From: Clostridia bacterium
Lineage (GTDB): Bacteria; Bacillota; Clostridia; Christensenellales; Aristaeellaceae
Direction of reading: 5' to 3'
Assembly (NCBI GenBank): GCA_017512805.1
Contig: JAFWES010000030.1
Span: 1-50,333 of the forward strand
DNA length: 50,333 nucleotides
The notes beneath the pieces were generated by a model. It was not told where the DNA came from. It searched no databases and was given only the letters and a program-made list of their open reading frames with translations. A program made the position numbers and the translations under genes. Numbering within the stretch: the first letter of the stretch is position 1; each line of letters opens with the position of its first letter. This document shows positions 7,692 to 15,155 of this stretch, piece after piece.

Positions 7692-8424
7692 ATTCCAGGG
7701 AGATCAGGGATGCGCCGATTTCGAAGGCGATTTTATCACCGCGGTCGCCGAGAAGCTGGACGTTTTCGCCCTCCCTGCGGAGGCGAAGGATCAGGGAATG
7801 ACCGGGCAGCACTTCGGCGTTGAAGTGGATATTCAGGGCCTCCAGCAGGTGGGTGGACATGGTGTCGATCCCCAGGACATTGCAAAGCCAGTCCGCATAG
7901 CGGGTGTTATTCACATGGCGGTTCGGATCCAGATCCGTAAAGTGAACAGTCCAGGGATGGACGGTTTCGGCCACGGAAAGGGCAGGAATCGCGCCCGGAA
8001 GAGGCAAGGGTTCCGGCAGATCGCTGTTGTCCGGCAGGGGGGAGGGGAGCCGGGAGGCCGGAACGGCCTGACGGGTTTCCAGATCCATCAGGAGCCAGAG
8101 GCTTGACGCTTCGCCGATGGCTTCGCCCCGGCTGTCGGTGATGACGAAATAGCGGGGGAAAAAGGTGTGACGGTGCGGGCGGTGGAAGGTGCGGACGGTG
8201 ACCGTTTCTCCGGAGACGGGATAACGGTGCATCCGCAGCGCCAGGCGGACCACTACCCATGCGAGGCCCTCCCGCAGCAGTTCCTCCCGGCCGCAGCCGA
8301 GAGCCGAGCTGTGAAGGGTGGCTGCTTCCTGCAGCTCCGTCAGGATGGCGCCGGGACGCCAGTAATTGTTTACGTCACATTCCGCGACCCGGATGGGAAA
8401 GGTTCTTTCCAGGGATTTCATCAT
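7690..8424 (-). CDS. Acyl-[acyl-carrier-protein] thioesterase
   Basis: 244 residues with two tandem hotdog halves, the layout of bacterial acyl-ACP thioesterases related to plant FatA/FatB. It would release free fatty acids from acyl-ACP in the cytosol. The first half starts FPIRVAECDVNNYWRPG; the second half carries HFTDLDPNRHVNNTRYADW with D166, N168 and H170, the conserved Asp/Asn/His region preceding NNTRY. GGAGG lies seven bases before the ATG at 8424. A second Met follows directly (8421). The TraX-like gene lies 54 bases upstream on the same strand, so the two may be cotranscribed. Confidence 0.85.
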   Translation of the reverse strand: MMKSLERTFPIRVAECDVNNYWRPGAILTELQEAATLHSSALGCGREELLREGLAWVVVRLALRMHRYPVSGETVTVRTFHRPHRHTFFPRYFVITDSRGEAIGEASSLWLLMDLETRQAVPASRLPSPLPDNSDLPEPLPLPGAIPALSVAETVHPWTVHFTDLDPNRHVNNTRYADWLCNVLGIDTMSTHLLEALNIHFNAEVLPGHSLILRLRREGENVQLLGDRGDKIAFEIGASLISLE

Positions 8425-8478
8425 ACTTCATACCTCCGCACGGCGGCGAGTTTTTTTATACCGCAGGATTCTGATTTA

Positions 8479-9279
8479 TTAATGAACCAGGGCTTTGACG
8501 AGCCAGACCACCAGCAGATGGGCGGGGTAGAGGCCGTAGCTGATCCAGTGGGGCAGGCGGATTTGACGCCGGAAGGGAATCAGGATAAAGAACAGGCTCA
8601 GGAGCCCGTAGGTTTCCAGCCGAAGGAAGGCGCTCAGCGGCTGCGAAAGGCCGCTGGGGAGCTGATTTAGGTTCAGGGGGATGCCGAAGAGGGACTGTGT
8701 CACCGCATAACCGGTGCCCCAGAAAAGAAAGAAGGCGGTCATGACCGCGGCGATGGCGGGGCGGGAGGTTCGGCCGGCATAGAGCATCAGGATGAAGAGA
8801 ACCCCCTTCCAGCCGTAATCCGCATGGAGGACGGTGGCCAGAAACAGGGCCAGTGCCGGGGCCCAGATGTGGGAAAGATATTTCCGCTCCCGGATTCCCC
8901 AAAGGGCAGCCAGGGCGAGAAAGAGCGTCAGAAAAATGCTCGGTTTTCCACAATAGAAGGAAAGAAAAAGATTGGGCGAAGAGAGCCGGTGATTCATGAC
9001 ATGGGCATAGAGGGGCTGAACCAGGATACCCATCAGGAGGATTCTGCCCAGATACCGGGGAACGGAGCGGGTGTAGCAAAAGCCAACGACCATGCACCAG
9101 GCATAGAGGGGAAAGGCGATCCGGCCCAGGATCCGCATCTCCGGAACCTGGGGAAAGACCACGGCACCGAGATGATCGATCAGCATAAAGAAAAGGGCAA
9201 TCAGCTTCAGCGTTCCGGTGTCGGTATTCCCCGCGGGAAGCGGGGGACGGGATCCGGTTTCGGGATGAATGGCTTCCAT
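8479..9279 (-). CDS. TraX family integral membrane protein
   Basis: 266 residues, mostly hydrophobic with about eight predicted membrane helices. The N-terminal LKLIALFFMLIDHLGAV followed by LGRIAFPLYAWCMVVGF is the signature pattern of the TraX family, named after the F-plasmid pilin acetylase, which belongs to the broader membrane acyltransferase class. Chromosomal TraX-like proteins of Firmicutes have no established role; acetylation of a surface component is possible. The ATG at 9279 is preferred to a TTG at 9309, because the rnpB promoter occupies 9282-9310; AAGGA lies 11 bases upstream. No conjugation genes are nearby, so F-type transfer is not implied. Confidence 0.8.
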   Translation of the reverse strand: MEAIHPETGSRPPLPAGNTDTGTLKLIALFFMLIDHLGAVVFPQVPEMRILGRIAFPLYAWCMVVGFCYTRSVPRYLGRILLMGILVQPLYAHVMNHRLSSPNLFLSFYCGKPSIFLTLFLALAALWGIRERKYLSHIWAPALALFLATVLHADYGWKGVLFILMLYAGRTSRPAIAAVMTAFFLFWGTGYAVTQSLFGIPLNLNQLPSGLSQPLSAFLRLETYGLLSLFFILIPFRRQIRLPHWISYGLYPAHLLVVWLVKALVH

Positions 9280-9281
9280 GG

Positions 9282-9310
9282 TTGACAAAATCCTTTCCAA
9301 AAGGTACAAT
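9282..9310 (+). promoter_or_regulatory. Promoter of RNase P RNA
   Basis: TTGACA (9282-9287), 17 bases, TACAAT (9305-9310). The predicted start at about 9317 coincides with the 5' end of the RNase P fold. It lies directly against the divergent traX-like start codon. Confidence 0.88.
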
Positions 9311-9316
9311 CAATCC

Positions 9317-9665
9317 GTGCGAGGTGAACAGGCGATCGCGTGGCCTGAAAGGGTCATGAGGAAAGTCCGGGCACCACAGAGCAAGGGTGCCGGCTAACGG
9401 CCGGCGGAGGCGACTCCAGGGAGAGTGCAACAGAAAGAAACCGCCCGCTTTCCGCAGGGAAGGCAGGTAAGGATGGAAAGGCGAGGTAAGAGCTCACCCG
9501 CGGGACTGGTAACTTTCCCGCGCTGTAAACCCCACCCGGTGCAAGACGCAGGAGGCCAGTCGGTTGCTCGCCGCAGCCCTCCGGGATCGCTTGAGCCATT
9601 CGGTAACGAATGGCCTGGATAGATGATCGCCCCATACAGAACCCGGCTTACGGTCACACTCGCAT
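9317..9665 (+). ncRNA. rnpB: RNase P RNA, bacterial class A-like
   Basis: The catalytic RNA of RNase P, which removes tRNA 5' leaders. Helix P1 is formed by TGCGAG (9318-9323) with CTCGCA (9659-9664). Conserved blocks are present in order: GAGGAAAGTCCGGGC after P3, the ACAG/AGTGCAACAG region, a GGTAAGAGCTCACC segment, the GTAAACCCCACC-type core, and the 3' ACAGAACCCGGCTTACGG (CR V). About 349 nt. The extra helices and the GC-rich P12-like arm near 9430-9490 I judged only by eye; an Rfam covariance search would settle class A versus B. Confidence 0.93.
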
Positions 9666-9679
9666 ATTTCCGGCAGGAT

Positions 9680-9705
9680 GCGCCCCTTCGGGGGCGCTTT
9701 TATTT
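9680..9705 (+). terminator. Terminator of rnpB
   Basis: GCGCCCC (9680-9686), TTCG tetraloop, GGGGCGC (9691-9697), then TTTTATTT. The T tract contains the stop codon (9700-9702) of the convergent gene. Confidence 0.88.
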
Positions 9706-10536
9706 GGCCTGCGCGAAAACCTCCCCGTCGCGGACGGTCACAAGGATCCCGACGGCAGCGTTCTGGGTTTCCCAGACTTCCACATTCCATTGCCGAAGGA
9801 GCTTCAGCACCCGGTTGGCAGGCGTGGAGGATTTTTCTTCCGTGCTGGTGGAAATGACGGCGATTTTCGGCCGAACGGCGTTGAGAAGCGCTTCGCTGGT
9901 GGCGTCGTTGTCTCCGTGATTTCCAACCTTCAGGACATCCGCTTCGGGGATGAGACCGGCGGAGAGCAGGTCTGATTCCTCGGGAAATTCCATATCCCCG
10001 GCCAGCAGCATGGAGCCGCTGGCGGCTTCCGCCAGGAGGATGACAGAGTTATTGTCGTCCTTGTCCGCGGCTTCGTGCAGCGGGCCGAGGACCCGCAGAG
10101 ACCCGTCGGAGAAGGGCAGCGTATCACCGCTTTTCAGGGTTTCGACCGTGATGTTCTGTTTCGCGGCCGCTTTCAGGACCGGGTGCTCCTCCTCATCATC
10201 CTCCGGAAGATAGAAAGCGGAGGTATAGAGGTGGTCAATCACGATCCCGGACTTCAGGAGCTTTTTCAGGCCGCCCACATGGTCCGCGTCGGTATGGGTG
10301 ATGATGACCCCGTCCAGATGCGTGATTTTTTCGGCGGCCAGTGCGCTTTCTACGGCGCTGTAGGTACGCCCCCGGCCTGTATCGATCAGGTAGGCGGCGT
10401 CACCGGCACGCAGCAGCAGACAGTCGGCTTTGCCCACATTCAGGGCGTACAGGGTCATTTCCGCGGCGCGGGAAGGGGCGGGGCGGACCAACCCGACCGC
10501 CAGAAGGCTCATCAGCAGGATGATTGCTTTTCGCAT
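9700..10536 (-). CDS. Secreted ComEC/Rec2-like metallo-beta-lactamase-fold hydrolase
   Basis: 278 residues. An N-terminal hydrophobic segment (about residues 4-22) looks like a signal peptide or anchor. The metal-binding motif THTDADH is at residues 80-86, followed by GDMEFPEE and KVGNHGDND, the order seen in the ComEC C-terminal hydrolase and its free-standing homologues. Family members are thought to be extracellular nucleases or phosphodiesterases; no transmembrane competence channel is present here. The ATG at 10536 is chosen over GTG 10542 because AAAGGAG then sits at workable spacing. It overlaps the end of tadA by 25 bases, suggesting translational coupling. Confidence 0.82.
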   Translation of the reverse strand: MRKAIILLMSLLAVGLVRPAPSRAAEMTLYALNVGKADCLLLRAGDAAYLIDTGRGRTYSAVESALAAEKITHLDGVIITHTDADHVGGLKKLLKSGIVIDHLYTSAFYLPEDDEEEHPVLKAAAKQNITVETLKSGDTLPFSDGSLRVLGPLHEAADKDDNNSVILLAEAASGSMLLAGDMEFPEESDLLSAGLIPEADVLKVGNHGDNDATSEALLNAVRPKIAVISTSTEEKSSTPANRVLKLLRQWNVEVWETQNAAVGILVTVRDGEVFAQAK

Positions 10537-10982
10537 GCGCACTCCTTTCTTCTGGAACGGAAAAACCGGTCAAGCAGGGCCCGGCATTCGGCTTCCCGTT
10601 CCCCGGCAAGCCAGCGTGTATCCGCGGAAAAGGCCGGATCGGCGGGCAGGTCATAGACGCTGCCGCAGCAGCCTTTTTCCGGATCGGCGGCTCCGTAGAC
10701 CACGCGGCCAAGGCGGCTCATGACCAGCGCGCCGGCGCACATGGGGCAGGGCTCCAGGGTCACGTACAGGGTGCAGTCGGACAGGCGCCAGTCCCCTTTT
10801 CGGGCAGCGCCGCCGCGCAGACAGAGGATTTCGGCATGGGCGGTGGGATCGGCGGTTTGCTCCCGGCGGTTATGATCCGCCCAGAGGACTTCGTCCCCCC
10901 GCATCAGAACGGCTCCCACGGGGATTTCCCCCTCCGAGAGGGCTTTTTCCGCTTCCAGCAGGGCCAATGACATTCCATTCAT
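10512..10982 (-). CDS. tadA: tRNA adenosine(34) deaminase
   Basis: 156 residues. Converts A34 to inosine in tRNA-Arg(ACG), letting it read CGU, CGC and CGA. The zinc site is complete: HAE (H49, E51) and PCPMC (C79, C82). The substrate tRNA-Arg(ACG) is encoded at 47168. Start at 10982 has GGGAG eight bases upstream. It heads a minus-strand pair with the metallo-hydrolase gene and has a near-consensus promoter whose -35 is shared with the divergent multi-HTH gene. A nearby ATG at 10973 is an alternative start. Confidence 0.92.
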   Translation of the reverse strand: MNGMSLALLEAEKALSEGEIPVGAVLMRGDEVLWADHNRREQTADPTAHAEILCLRGGAARKGDWRLSDCTLYVTLEPCPMCAGALVMSRLGRVVYGAADPEKGCCGSVYDLPADPAFSADTRWLAGEREAECRALLDRFFRSRRKECACEKQSSC

Positions 10983-11025
10983 GCACAGCGCTCCCGAACC
11001 TGATAATCAATCCCTGGCAGAAAAG

Positions 11026-11054
11026 AATATAATCTTCGGGAAAAGACTTGTCAA
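11026..11054 (-). promoter_or_regulatory. Promoter of tadA operon
   Basis: On minus, TTGACA (11054-11049), 17 bases, TATATT (11031-11026). The -35 hexamer overlaps the -35 of the divergent promoter by five bases. Confidence 0.75.
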
Positions 11055-11077
11055 CCCATCGATTTTTCGTGTATAAT
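11048..11077 (+). promoter_or_regulatory. Promoter of the multi-XRE gene
   Basis: TTGTCA (11048-11053), 18 bases, TATAAT (11072-11077). The leader to the ATG is about 130 bases. Competition with the tadA promoter over the shared -35 region is expected. Confidence 0.75.
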
Positions 11078-11215
11078 GTATTTTGGTTTGCGGGATAAGG
11101 GTGAATATCCGGAATTGTTTATTCTTTCTGCGTGAGGCGGAACAGAATACACATCGGATCACTTCTTCCATACCGGGGATAATGTGATAATGTTATATTA
11201 AGGAAGGGTATCATC

Positions 11216-12634
11216 ATGAACTTAAGGGATCTGCGGGACGCGATGGGGCTTTCGATTTCCCAGGTGGCGGAAGAGCTGGGCGTTCCGAGGCAGGATGTGG
11301 AAGATTGTGAGGAAACGGGATCCACCTGGCTGCTGCAGCCTTTTATTACCGCTTTCCCGATCAACCCGGCGATCATTTCCGACCCGGACGCGGATCCCTT
11401 TCTGGAGAGCTATGTGCAGAACGAGATGTCGCACAGAGCCGCGGAATGGCGGGAAGAAAACGGGGTGACCCTTGCGCAGATGGCGCAAGCCGTGGGCATG
11501 ACGGCGGAGCAGCTGGAGGCGGCGGAAAAGAGCGGGAAGATCACCCGGGCGCTGGGAATCAAGATCGAAAAGGCCACCGGAATGAATCGAAAGTGGCTGA
11601 TGTACGGGGACGGGCGAAAAAAGGGCGTCAGCATCATCAGGCCGCCGAAGACGGACGGCCGCCGGAAGCAGAATCCGGACGGGGAGGGCCCGGAAACGGC
11701 GCAGGCCGGCCGGGTGGCGCCGAACAGGGAAGCGGGCCTTCGGATGAAGATGGCCCGGAAGGAGGCAGGGCTTTCGCGGGAAGAGGTGGCGGAGAAGCTG
11801 GGCGTATCCGTCAGCCGGGTGGCCCAGATGGAAAGCGGATATGTCCGGGACGAAAAAGCGGATGAAGTGATTCGCGTGATGGAGCCTCCCAGGAGCGGAA
11901 AAGAGATCGGCACAATGCTGCGGGAGGCGCGAAAGGCGGCAGGGCTGAAGCTGAAGGAAGCGGCGGAGATCGCCGGCCTGGCCTCCGGGACGCTGGCCGC
12001 CATGGAATGCGGGCATATTTCCGAAACCCGGGCGAAGGAACTGATCGAGATGTTCCAGCGGGCGGAGACGCCCAGGGACGAGGGCGACGCCCTCAGCAAG
12101 GACGCCGGGGCCAGGATCAGGGAGGAACGGAAGGCGGCGGGTCTGAGCCAGAAGGCGCTGGGGGTGATCCTCCGGGTGCCCGAGAGCGCGGTGGCCAGGA
12201 TGGAACTGGGGCAGGTGACCGAGAAACGGGCGGAAGAGATCATTCGCAGAATTCACGGAGAACCCCGGCACGCGGGGCAGGGAACCAACCGGAAGATCAA
12301 AAAAACGGTCCAGGTGCTGCTGGGAAGACAGATCCGGGATGCCAGAGAGGCGGCGGGCCTGAGCCAGAAAGCGCTGGGAGACCTGGTGGGGGTTCCCCAG
12401 AGCCGGATCAGCCTGATCGAGCGGGGAAATGTGGACGAAGCGACGACCGCGGACATTCTGAAGGCCATTGAGGAAGAGATGGCCCGGAGGGAAGCGGAGG
12501 CGGAGGCGGCAGCCGAAGCGACCAATGCCGGCAACGGCGCGGCAGAAACGGCAGCCGACGGAACGGCGGAGGAGTCCGCGGCTGGCGAAGCGGCGGAAGC
12601 GGCCTCGGACGGGGAGACGGAAACGGAAGCATGA
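11216..12634 (+). CDS. Protein with about six tandem XRE-type helix-turn-helix units
   Basis: 472 residues, no enzymatic domain. Units of the Cro/C1 type are recognisable at about residues 2-36, 73-108, 173-209, 230-267, 297-334 and 369-405. Each has the pattern R..R...GLS...A..LGV....V...E.G, for instance AAGLSQKALGDLVGVPQSR in the last. Units 1 and 2 are the most divergent; unit 2 is followed by a MNRKWLMYGDG segment typical of short XRE repressors. The C-terminus (about 421-472) is an Ala/Glu/Thr low-complexity acidic tail. AAGGAAGG precedes the ATG. No signal peptide or membrane segment, so cytosolic. Single XRE domains usually dimerise on one operator; a chain of six could bridge several sites or act as a protein scaffold. 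The role is unknown. A hairpin terminator follows. Confidence 0.8.
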   Translation: MNLRDLRDAMGLSISQVAEELGVPRQDVEDCEETGSTWLLQPFITAFPINPAIISDPDADPFLESYVQNEMSHRAAEWREENGVTLAQMAQAVGMTAEQLEAAEKSGKITRALGIKIEKATGMNRKWLMYGDGRKKGVSIIRPPKTDGRRKQNPDGEGPETAQAGRVAPNREAGLRMKMARKEAGLSREEVAEKLGVSVSRVAQMESGYVRDEKADEVIRVMEPPRSGKEIGTMLREARKAAGLKLKEAAEIAGLASGTLAAMECGHISETRAKELIEMFQRAETPRDEGDALSKDAGARIREERKAAGLSQKALGVILRVPESAVARMELGQVTEKRAEEIIRRIHGEPRHAGQGTNRKIKKTVQVLLGRQIRDAREAAGLSQKALGDLVGVPQSRISLIERGNVDEATTADILKAIEEEMARREAEAEAAAEATNAGNGAAETAADGTAEESAAGEAAEAASDGETETEA

Positions 12635-12642
12635 CAGGAATA

Positions 12643-12678
12643 AAGCCCGGAGGAATCCTCTTCCGGGCTTCTTTCTTG
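12643..12678 (+). terminator. Terminator of the multi-XRE gene
   Basis: AAGCCCGGA (12643-12651) pairs with TCCGGGCTT (12662-12670), followed by CTTTCTT. The T tract is imperfect. Confidence 0.7.
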
Positions 12679-12685
12679 ACAGAAA

Positions 12686-12702
12686 TGTTTCAAATTTAAA
12701 CA
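12686..12702. promoter_or_regulatory. Candidate operator upstream of the XRE-S24 repressor
   Basis: TGTTTCAAATTTAAACA is a 17-bp dyad with one mismatched pair, lying 17 bases upstream of the -35 of the repressor's own promoter. Autoregulation by the repressor, or binding by the neighbouring multi-XRE protein, is inferred from position only. Confidence 0.4.
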
Positions 12703-12718
12703 AAATTACAAAAAATAG

Positions 12719-12747
12719 TTGACAAACGAAACATAAAAGCGTATGAT
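12719..12747 (+). promoter_or_regulatory. Promoter of the XRE-S24 repressor
   Basis: TTGACA (12719-12724), 17 bases, TATGAT (12742-12747), 26 bases before the start codon. Confidence 0.82.
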
Positions 12748-12773
12748 GATCGCGAACCGAGGAGGGAACGGGG

Positions 12774-13553
12774 ATGAAGGAGAGGACTTGCGCGGGGATC
12801 GAGCGGTACGCCCGGACGATCCGGGACGCCCGGAACGCCGCGGGCCTGAATCAACAGGAGCTGGCGGACCGGGTCGGAGTCAGCCGGGCCGCGGTCGCCG
12901 GCTGGGAAACGGGACACAGCCGGCCCGACCTGGACGCGATTCCGCGGATCTGCAAAGCGCTGGGGATCAGCCTGGGCTCCTTTTTCGGCGTCAGGGAAGG
13001 GATCACCAAAGAGGAACGGAGCCTGGTGATGACGTACCGGGCCATGGAGGAAAATGACCGGCAGGCCATCCGGTGGCAGGCGGAGGCCCTGCTTCAGCGT
13101 CGGAAGGAATTCCGGATGGAGGAACTGAGGGGTCGGGTCGTGCGGATTTACAGAAGCGACCTGAGCGCCGCGGCCGGGTTCAGCGGCCTGCTGGATGCGG
13201 AACGGGGCGAGAAAGTCTGGATCTTCGCGGATGAGCGGACGGGCCGGGCGGACGAAATCATTTCCGTCAACGGGAACAGCATGGCGCCCACCTTTCAGGA
13301 CGGGGATCAGGTGCTGGTAGAGCATACGGACAGTCTCCGGGAAGGGGAAATCGGGATCTTCCTGGTGGACGGAGAAGGATATATCAAGGAATACCGGTCG
13401 GAGGGGCTGGTGTCCCACAATCCGGCCTATCCGATGATGCGCTTCAGCGAGGGGAACGAGATTCGCTGCGTGGGCAGGGTGCTGGGGAAAGTGTATCCGG
13501 AGCAGTGGCCTACGGAGAGCCAGATGGAGCTGCTCAGCGAGATGAGATTCTGA
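12774..13553 (+). CDS. XRE-family repressor with S24 (LexA/CI-like) self-cleavage domain
   Basis: 259 residues. The N-terminal HTH (residues about 12-50, AAGLNQQELADRVGVSR) is followed by a helical linker and a C-terminal S24 peptidase fold. The Ser/Lys catalytic pair is S169 in NGNSMAPTFQDGD and K205 in GYIKEYR. A likely scissile Ala-Gly is A134-G135 in SAAAGFSG. Such proteins cut themselves when RecA filaments form, releasing their targets, so this gene probably responds to DNA damage or another stress. GGAGGG precedes the ATG. Similar repressors belong to prophages, but no phage genes adjoin it; its probable target is its own promoter and perhaps the flanking small gene. Confidence 0.88.
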   Translation: MKERTCAGIERYARTIRDARNAAGLNQQELADRVGVSRAAVAGWETGHSRPDLDAIPRICKALGISLGSFFGVREGITKEERSLVMTYRAMEENDRQAIRWQAEALLQRRKEFRMEELRGRVVRIYRSDLSAAAGFSGLLDAERGEKVWIFADERTGRADEIISVNGNSMAPTFQDGDQVLVEHTDSLREGEIGIFLVDGEGYIKEYRSEGLVSHNPAYPMMRFSEGNEIRCVGRVLGKVYPEQWPTESQMELLSEMRF

Positions 13554-13633
13554 CCGGGAGAGACTGGAAAAGATTCAGCCATATGCGGTTTTGGAAAGAA
13601 CACCGGGGACGGAAGAGACGGGAGGAACAGGAT

Positions 13634-13879
13634 ATGGTTCAGCGGATGGATATGAAAACGATTCACGAAATCAACAGCAGGCTTTATTTCGGATCCGCGG
13701 GGGTAGGGACGGCGGCGGAGATCGCTCCCTGGCAGCATGTGATCATGAGCTATAATCAGGCAGGGCTGACAGCGCCATCCTATGTGCCGCCGCTGGAAAC
13801 CAGGGAGGACGCGGATATCTGGATGTGTCTGGATGAGCGGATGAATTACAAAATGCGCGAAAGCGCGCTGGCAGGGTAA
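13634..13879 (+). CDS. Small hypothetical protein downstream of the S24 repressor
   Basis: 81 residues, not recognised. Begins MVQRMDMKTIHEINSRLYFG and contains an aromatic central stretch (PWQHVIMSYNQAGL). No signal peptide, membrane helix or Cys cluster. Start chosen for GGGAGGAACAGG upstream of the ATG. A longer frame reaching back into the repressor lacks a ribosome binding site. It lies 80 bases after the repressor with no terminator between them and is followed by a good terminator, so it is probably the last gene of that transcript. Confidence 0.6.
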   Translation: MVQRMDMKTIHEINSRLYFGSAGVGTAAEIAPWQHVIMSYNQAGLTAPSYVPPLETREDADIWMCLDERMNYKMRESALAG

Positions 13880-13894
13880 TCCCCTGCTTTTTTT
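13871..13894 (+). terminator. Terminator after the small hypothetical gene
   Basis: GCAGGG (13871-13876) pairs with CCCTGC (13882-13887), then seven Ts. The loop contains the stop codon of the gene. Confidence 0.82.
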
Positions 13895-13958
13895 GTTTCG
13901 GAGGGGCAAGATGGCCTGACGGGAGCGTCCCTCAAAAACAGACGGAAGAAGCTTTTCA

Positions 13959-13987
13959 TTGACTTTTGGCTTCCTGTCATATAAACT
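13959..13987 (+). promoter_or_regulatory. Probable promoter of the secreted C39-like gene
   Basis: TTGACT (13959-13964), 17 bases, TAAACT (13982-13987). The overlapping TATAAA at 13980 would give a 15-base spacer. Confidence 0.5.
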
Positions 13988-14007
13988 GAATACCATAACA
14001 GGAGCAC

Positions 14008-15129
14008 ATGACGGAATCATTTGCGGGAGTGAGGGGAACGTTGCGGAACTGGCTGGCCGGCTTTTTGCTGGTATTGGGATGCATGGCCTGTCTGGCGGGA
14101 GGCCGGGCGGAAGAGGGAGCGATTGCGCTCCGGCTGATTCCCACATCCAGGGTTCAATTTACCAATGCGATTCCTCATTACGTTTATTTTGACGCGGAAG
14201 TGGAAAACGCGGAGAAACTGACGGTGAAGCTGTACAGCCCCTCTGGCGCGCAGTCCAGGTTCCGGACCCGGCAGCATGTGGACAAAAAGAAGAGCCCCGT
14301 ACGTCAGACGGTGTATACCCTGCGGCGGGGCCAAAAAGCACAGGAAGAGATCAACATCCTGTTCGTCAGCGAGATAGATCCGGGGATCTGGAAGATTGAG
14401 GTGACCGCCAGCGGAAAAAAGGGAAGCCAGTCGGTGACGGAAATCCTGGAAATCCAGGTGGACGTTCCGGCCCCGCTGGAGCTGGGCCAGCTGGGCGAGG
14501 TTCACGCCATCCTGGACGGGGAGGGCAGCAACGAACCGGTACCGGTCCAGGAGGGGAAAATCCGCTTCGTCGCCCAGAATCCGAAGGATCACGCCTTTGT
14601 GGACAGCTACTGGCTGAGCAAGGCGTATGACCTTCGGGACTGCGCGAATCAGAAATGCTCCCGGGCGGTTTTTTCCATGGCGCTGAGTTATCTGGGGATT
14701 GATATGACCCCCGTGCGCATGTCGGAAATCCTGTGGGGGGAGAACATCTTTTATACCTTTGACCCGGTATGCGAGAAACTGGGGAATGTGGAACGGGTGA
14801 ACGGCTCCCTGGAGGACCTTTGGGATGATTACGAACAGGGAAACGCCTCCCCGGTGCTGGTGCATTTCCGGTACAACGGCGGGGAAGGAATGCACGCGTT
14901 GCTGCTGGTCAGCCGGGACCGGCTGAACCCGGATCTTTACTATTGCGTCACCTCCAGCACCCCGGTGAACACCTCCGCTTTCCCGGACGGACGGGAGAAG
15001 GAGCACGTCCTTCCCATCCTGATTGAGGACGGACGCATCGGGCAGCGGATTCAGAGTCCAATGCTGAATATTTACCACAAAGGGCAAATCGATGAGATCT
15101 GGCAATGGAGAAGGACGGACATCCCATAA
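14008..15129 (+). CDS. Secreted protein with papain/C39-like C-terminal domain
   Basis: 373 residues. An N-terminal hydrophobic helix (about 15-32, containing a LGCMAC stretch) acts as a signal peptide or anchor. Residues about 40-155 form a beta-rich region (HYVYFDAEVENAEKLTVKLY, then SEIDPGIWKIEVTASG) like Ig-type or bacterial adhesion modules. The C-terminal part has DCANQKCSRAVFSMALSYLG with C217, GGEGMHALLLV with H296 and DLYYCVTSS with D309. That Cys-His-Asp order and spacing resembles C39_2/papain-like peptidases. Activity is inferred, not shown; C212 is an alternative nucleophile. AGGAG lies unusually close (three bases) to the ATG. Pyruvate kinase follows 26 bases later without a terminator. 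Confidence 0.65.
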   Translation: MTESFAGVRGTLRNWLAGFLLVLGCMACLAGGRAEEGAIALRLIPTSRVQFTNAIPHYVYFDAEVENAEKLTVKLYSPSGAQSRFRTRQHVDKKKSPVRQTVYTLRRGQKAQEEINILFVSEIDPGIWKIEVTASGKKGSQSVTEILEIQVDVPAPLELGQLGEVHAILDGEGSNEPVPVQEGKIRFVAQNPKDHAFVDSYWLSKAYDLRDCANQKCSRAVFSMALSYLGIDMTPVRMSEILWGENIFYTFDPVCEKLGNVERVNGSLEDLWDDYEQGNASPVLVHFRYNGGEGMHALLLVSRDRLNPDLYYCVTSSTPVNTSAFPDGREKEHVLPILIEDGRIGQRIQSPMLNIYHKGQIDEIWQWRRTDIP

Positions 15130-15155
15130 GAGATCAGGAAAGGAGCAAGGGAACG

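Noticed and set aside
8479-9279. TraX-like gene as evidence of a conjugative element
   Set aside because: No transfer, relaxase or pilin genes are nearby, and chromosomal TraX-family proteins are common in Firmicutes.
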